64,000 bases of DNA from Candidatus Methylacidiphilales bacterium (GTDB lineage Bacteria; Verrucomicrobiota; Verrucomicrobiia; Methylacidiphilales; CAZTYG01), in assembly GCA_033875315.1 (NCBI GenBank), contig JANRJG010000024.1, positions 1 to 64,000 of the forward strand. The letters are read 5' to 3'. Shown one piece after another: positions 61,748 to 64,000 of this stretch (its first letter is position 1; every line of letters begins with the position of its first letter). Made by a program: the position numbers and the translations under genes. The notes beneath the pieces are model-generated. The model saw nothing but the letters and a program-made list of their open reading frames with translations. It was not told where the DNA came from and ran no database searches.

Positions 61748-63934
61748 ATGCGCCTGCTCTTCGTTTGCACCGGCAACATCTGCCGCAGCCCCATGGCCGA
61801 AGGCATTGCGCGCGAATTGACCAAGGACGATCCGACCATCCGGGTCAAATCGGCCGGTATCGGGGCAGTCGGCGGCCAGAGTCCCAGCACCCATTCCGTC
61901 AGTGTCATGGCGGAACTCGACATCGACATCTCCCGCCTGCGCAGCCAGCCCGTGACCCGGGAACTGGTTGACGGCGCCGACGCCATCCTGGTCATGACCT
62001 ACGGTCATCTCGACAACATGCTCATGCTCTACCCCCAGGCCGCGGAGAAAACGTTCCTCATCCGCGAGTTCGAGGATCATCTCCCGGCCGACGAACGCGA
62101 GGTCGACGACCCCATCGGCCAGTCGGAGGCCGTTTACCGCCGCACCCGCGACCAAATCTACCGCGCGACCGAGGCCGCCCTCCGTGCGCTGCTGAAAAAC
62201 CGCCCCAAGCCTTCCCCTGCCACTTCCACAACCCCCACTTCCCTGCGCCTCGCGCTCGGTGCCGACCATGGCGGATTCACCCTCAAATCACGGCTCCTGC
62301 AGGATTTGCAGCGCGCCGGACACACCGTCAGCGACCTCGGGACCCACTCCGCGGAAACCGCCGACTACCCGGATATCGCCGCCGCCCTGGCCCGCGAACT
62401 CCTGGCCGGCCGGGCCGACCGTGGCATCCTGATCGGGAAATCCGGCATCGGCATGAGCATCGTGGCCAACCGCTTCCCCGGCATCCGAGCTGCCCTTGTC
62501 CACCACGAGGACGCCGCCCGCGCCAGCCGCGAGCACCACGATGCCAACGTGCTCTGTCTGGCTGCAAATGAATTGACCCCCCGTCAAGCCTCACGCATGA
62601 TTGACCTTTGGCTCAACACGCCCTTTTCGGGCGGAAGACACTCCCGGAGACTCGAAAAAATGGACACCCTCAAAACCTCGACCGCACCCGCCTCCCAAGT
62701 CCCCTCCCTCGCCGCATCCGATCCTGCCATCGCCGCCCTCATCGGCCACGAACACCTCCGCCAAAAACAGAACATCGAGCTCATCGCCTCGGAAAATTTC
62801 ACTTCCCGCGCGGTCATGGAAGCCCAGGGCTCCTGCCTGACCAACAAATACGCCGAGGGCTACCCCAAGAAACGCTGGTACGGCGGCTGCGAGTATGTCG
62901 ATGAAGTCGAGCAACTCGCCATCGACCGGGCGAAACAACTCTTCGGGGCCGAACACGCCAACGTCCAGCCCCACTCCGGTTCCCAGGCCAATTTTGCCGT
63001 CTACACTTCCGTTCTCCAGCCCGGCGACAAGATCCTCGGCATGAACCTCAGCCACGGCGGCCACCTCACCCATGGCAACCCGGCCAACTTCTCCGGCAAG
63101 CTCTACCAGTTCGTCCAATACGGCGTCCGCCAGGACACCGGTCTCATCGACTACGACGAACTCGCCGCCGTGGCCGTGCGCGAGAAACCGAAAATGATCA
63201 CCGTCGGCGCCAGCGCCTACTCCCGCATCATCGACTTCGCCCGCATGGGCGAGATCGCCCGCTCCGTCGGCGCCTATCTCTTCGCCGACATCGCCCACAT
63301 CGCCGGCCTTGTTGCCGCCGGCATCCACCCCTCGCCCGTCCCGCACGCCGACTTCGTCACCACCACCACCCACAAGACCCTCCGCGGTCCGCGCGGCGGC
63401 CTCATCCTCTGCCGTGCCGACCACGCCAAAGGCATCGACTCCGCCATGTTCCCGGGCGCCCAGGGCGGTCCGCTCATGCATGTCATTGCCGCCAAGGCCG
63501 TCTGCTTCCAAGAGGCCCTCGCTCCCGCGTTCAAGGCCTACCAACAACAGGTCGTCCGCAACGCCAAGGCCCTCGCCGAAGGCATGAAGAAAAATGGCTA
63601 CACCATCTTCTCCGGCGGCACCGACAACCACCTCATGCTCGTCGACCTCCAACCCAAGGGCGTCACCGGCAAAGAGGCCCAGGAGGCCCTCGACCTCGCC
63701 GGCATCACCTGCAACAAGAATGCCGTCCCCTACGACACCCAGTCCCCCTTCAAGGGCGGCGGCATCCGCCTCGGCACCCCCGCCGTCACCACCCGCGGGA
63801 TGAAGGAGGAGGAGATGTTCCAGATCGCCGACTGGATCCATGAGGGCATCGAGCACCGCACGGATACGGCCGCGCTCCAAGCCATCGCCCGGAAAGTCCA
63901 CGCTTTCACGGAGCAGTTCCCGCTGCCCTATTGA
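61748..63934 (+). CDS. Triple fusion: low-MW protein phosphatase - RpiB-like - serine hydroxymethyltransferase (728 aa)
   Basis: One uninterrupted frame holds three domains. Residues 1-152 are a LMW phosphatase (P-loop [10 protein letters not shown] with Cys7 and Arg13, [13 protein letters not shown]). Residues about 163-304 are an RpiB/LacAB-type isomerase ([33 protein letters not shown]). In its active-site segment ILIGKSGIG, Gly230 replaces the usual catalytic Cys. Residues 305-728 are a full GlyA ([28 protein letters not shown] with PLP Lys543). The same three genes are neighbours in Bacillus (ywlE, ywlF, glyA). The ATG at 62660 (Met305) could also allow separate GlyA synthesis. The P-loop has Ile11, typical of tyrosine rather than arginine phosphatases. 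Confidence 0.88.
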   Translation: MRLLFVCTGNICRSPMAEGIARELTKDDPTIRVKSAGIGAVGGQSPSTHSVSVMAELDIDISRLRSQPVTRELVDGADAILVMTYGHLDNMLMLYPQAAEKTFLIREFEDHLPADEREVDDPIGQSEAVYRRTRDQIYRATEAALRALLKNRPKPSPATSTTPTSLRLALGADHGGFTLKSRLLQDLQRAGHTVSDLGTHSAETADYPDIAAALARELLAGRADRGILIGKSGIGMSIVANRFPGIRAALVHHEDAARASREHHDANVLCLAANELTPRQASRMIDLWLNTPFSGGRHSRRLEKMDTLKTSTAPASQVPSLAASDPAIAALIGHEHLRQKQNIELIASENFTSRAVMEAQGSCLTNKYAEGYPKKRWYGGCEYVDEVEQLAIDRAKQLFGAEHANVQPHSGSQANFAVYTSVLQPGDKILGMNLSHGGHLTHGNPANFSGKLYQFVQYGVRQDTGLIDYDELAAVAVREKPKMITVGASAYSRIIDFARMGEIARSVGAYLFADIAHIAGLVAAGIHPSPVPHADFVTTTTHKTLRGPRGGLILCRADHAKGIDSAMFPGAQGGPLMHVIAAKAVCFQEALAPAFKAYQQQVVRNAKALAEGMKKNGYTIFSGGTDNHLMLVDLQPKGVTGKEAQEALDLAGITCNKNAVPYDTQSPFKGGGIRLGTPAVTTRGMKEEEMFQIADWIHEGIEHRTDTAALQAIARKVHAFTEQFPLPY

Positions 63935-64000
63935 GCGTCAGGCTCAATGGGAGGGCTATATCCGCCTCAGCCCCGCACGATGTGCGGCCTGGTCGCAGAG

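Noticed and set aside
62651-62660. Programmed frameshift or separate gene start at the A-run before glyA
   Set aside because: The frame is continuous across the A-run, so no frameshift is needed. An internal start at Met305 remains possible and is noted in the feature.

Overview
The window is GC-rich chromosomal DNA, densely coding, with most genes using C- or G-ending codons and few Shine-Dalgarno sequences. Gene content suggests a Verrucomicrobiota bacterium, perhaps Opitutales-like: a short Hsp33, a DUF5069 protein, a GH63-like glucosidase, a kelch-symporter fusion, sugar-acid catabolic clusters and AT-rich intergenic repeats. This is inference from gene types; no rRNA or other marker gene is present.

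Layout. 1-6470: the tail of an IS630-type transposase, then hslO, clpP, a CPBP membrane protease, a calcineurin-type phosphoesterase, a half-size RNase III protein, a YjgR/HerA-like ATPase, a zinc-ribbon protein and a Spy-like anchored protein closed by a strong terminator. 6949-9474: a MATE exporter, tRNA-Leu(GAG) and an aldo/keto reductase. 9708-13657: a kelch-sodium/solute symporter fusion and a TonB-like anchored protein. 13670-19033: a tight five-gene operon (tagaturonate epimerase, sugar dehydrogenase, mutarotase, lactonase, zinc dehydrogenase) with a divergent AraC regulator, read here as an oxidative L-galactose pathway. 19105-23590: a patchy stretch of lower GC with decayed fragments, orphan hypotheticals, a VapBC toxin-antitoxin pair and dispersed repeats.

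23591-33429: a second catabolic operon (short-chain dehydrogenase, GH88 unsaturated uronyl hydrolase, cupin, GxxExxY protein, Gfo/Idh/MocA oxidoreductase, KDPG aldolase, KDG kinase) with a divergent AraC regulator and a GH63-like glucosidase. The first operon should end at D-fructuronate. After the missing UxuB and UxuA steps this becomes KDG, which KdgK and Eda in the second operon can finish to pyruvate and glyceraldehyde-3-phosphate. 33470-37349: a lipoprotein gene broken by one in-frame stop, guaB, and a histidine kinase with a solute-binding sensor. 37403-41552: a NemR/NemA-type electrophile-response cluster with two visible operator boxes.

41568-53087: YceI, then a FecR-domain protein, a two-partner secretion transporter and its roughly 2000-residue filamentous exoprotein, divergent from a CHASE2 adenylate cyclase. 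53130-63934: an FAD oxidoreductase, small membrane proteins, a TPR protein, Dtd, an ankyrin-L,D-transpeptidase lipoprotein, a CofH/MqnC radical SAM enzyme, a metallo-beta-lactamase-fold protein without its usual histidines, purD, an S41-fold protein without its catalytic pair, and one 728-codon frame that joins a low-molecular-weight phosphatase, an RpiB-like isomerase and a complete serine hydroxymethyltransferase. That triple fusion, the L-galactose-type operon and the FecR/TPS/CHASE2 block are the most interesting parts. No CRISPR array, rRNA or phage module was seen.
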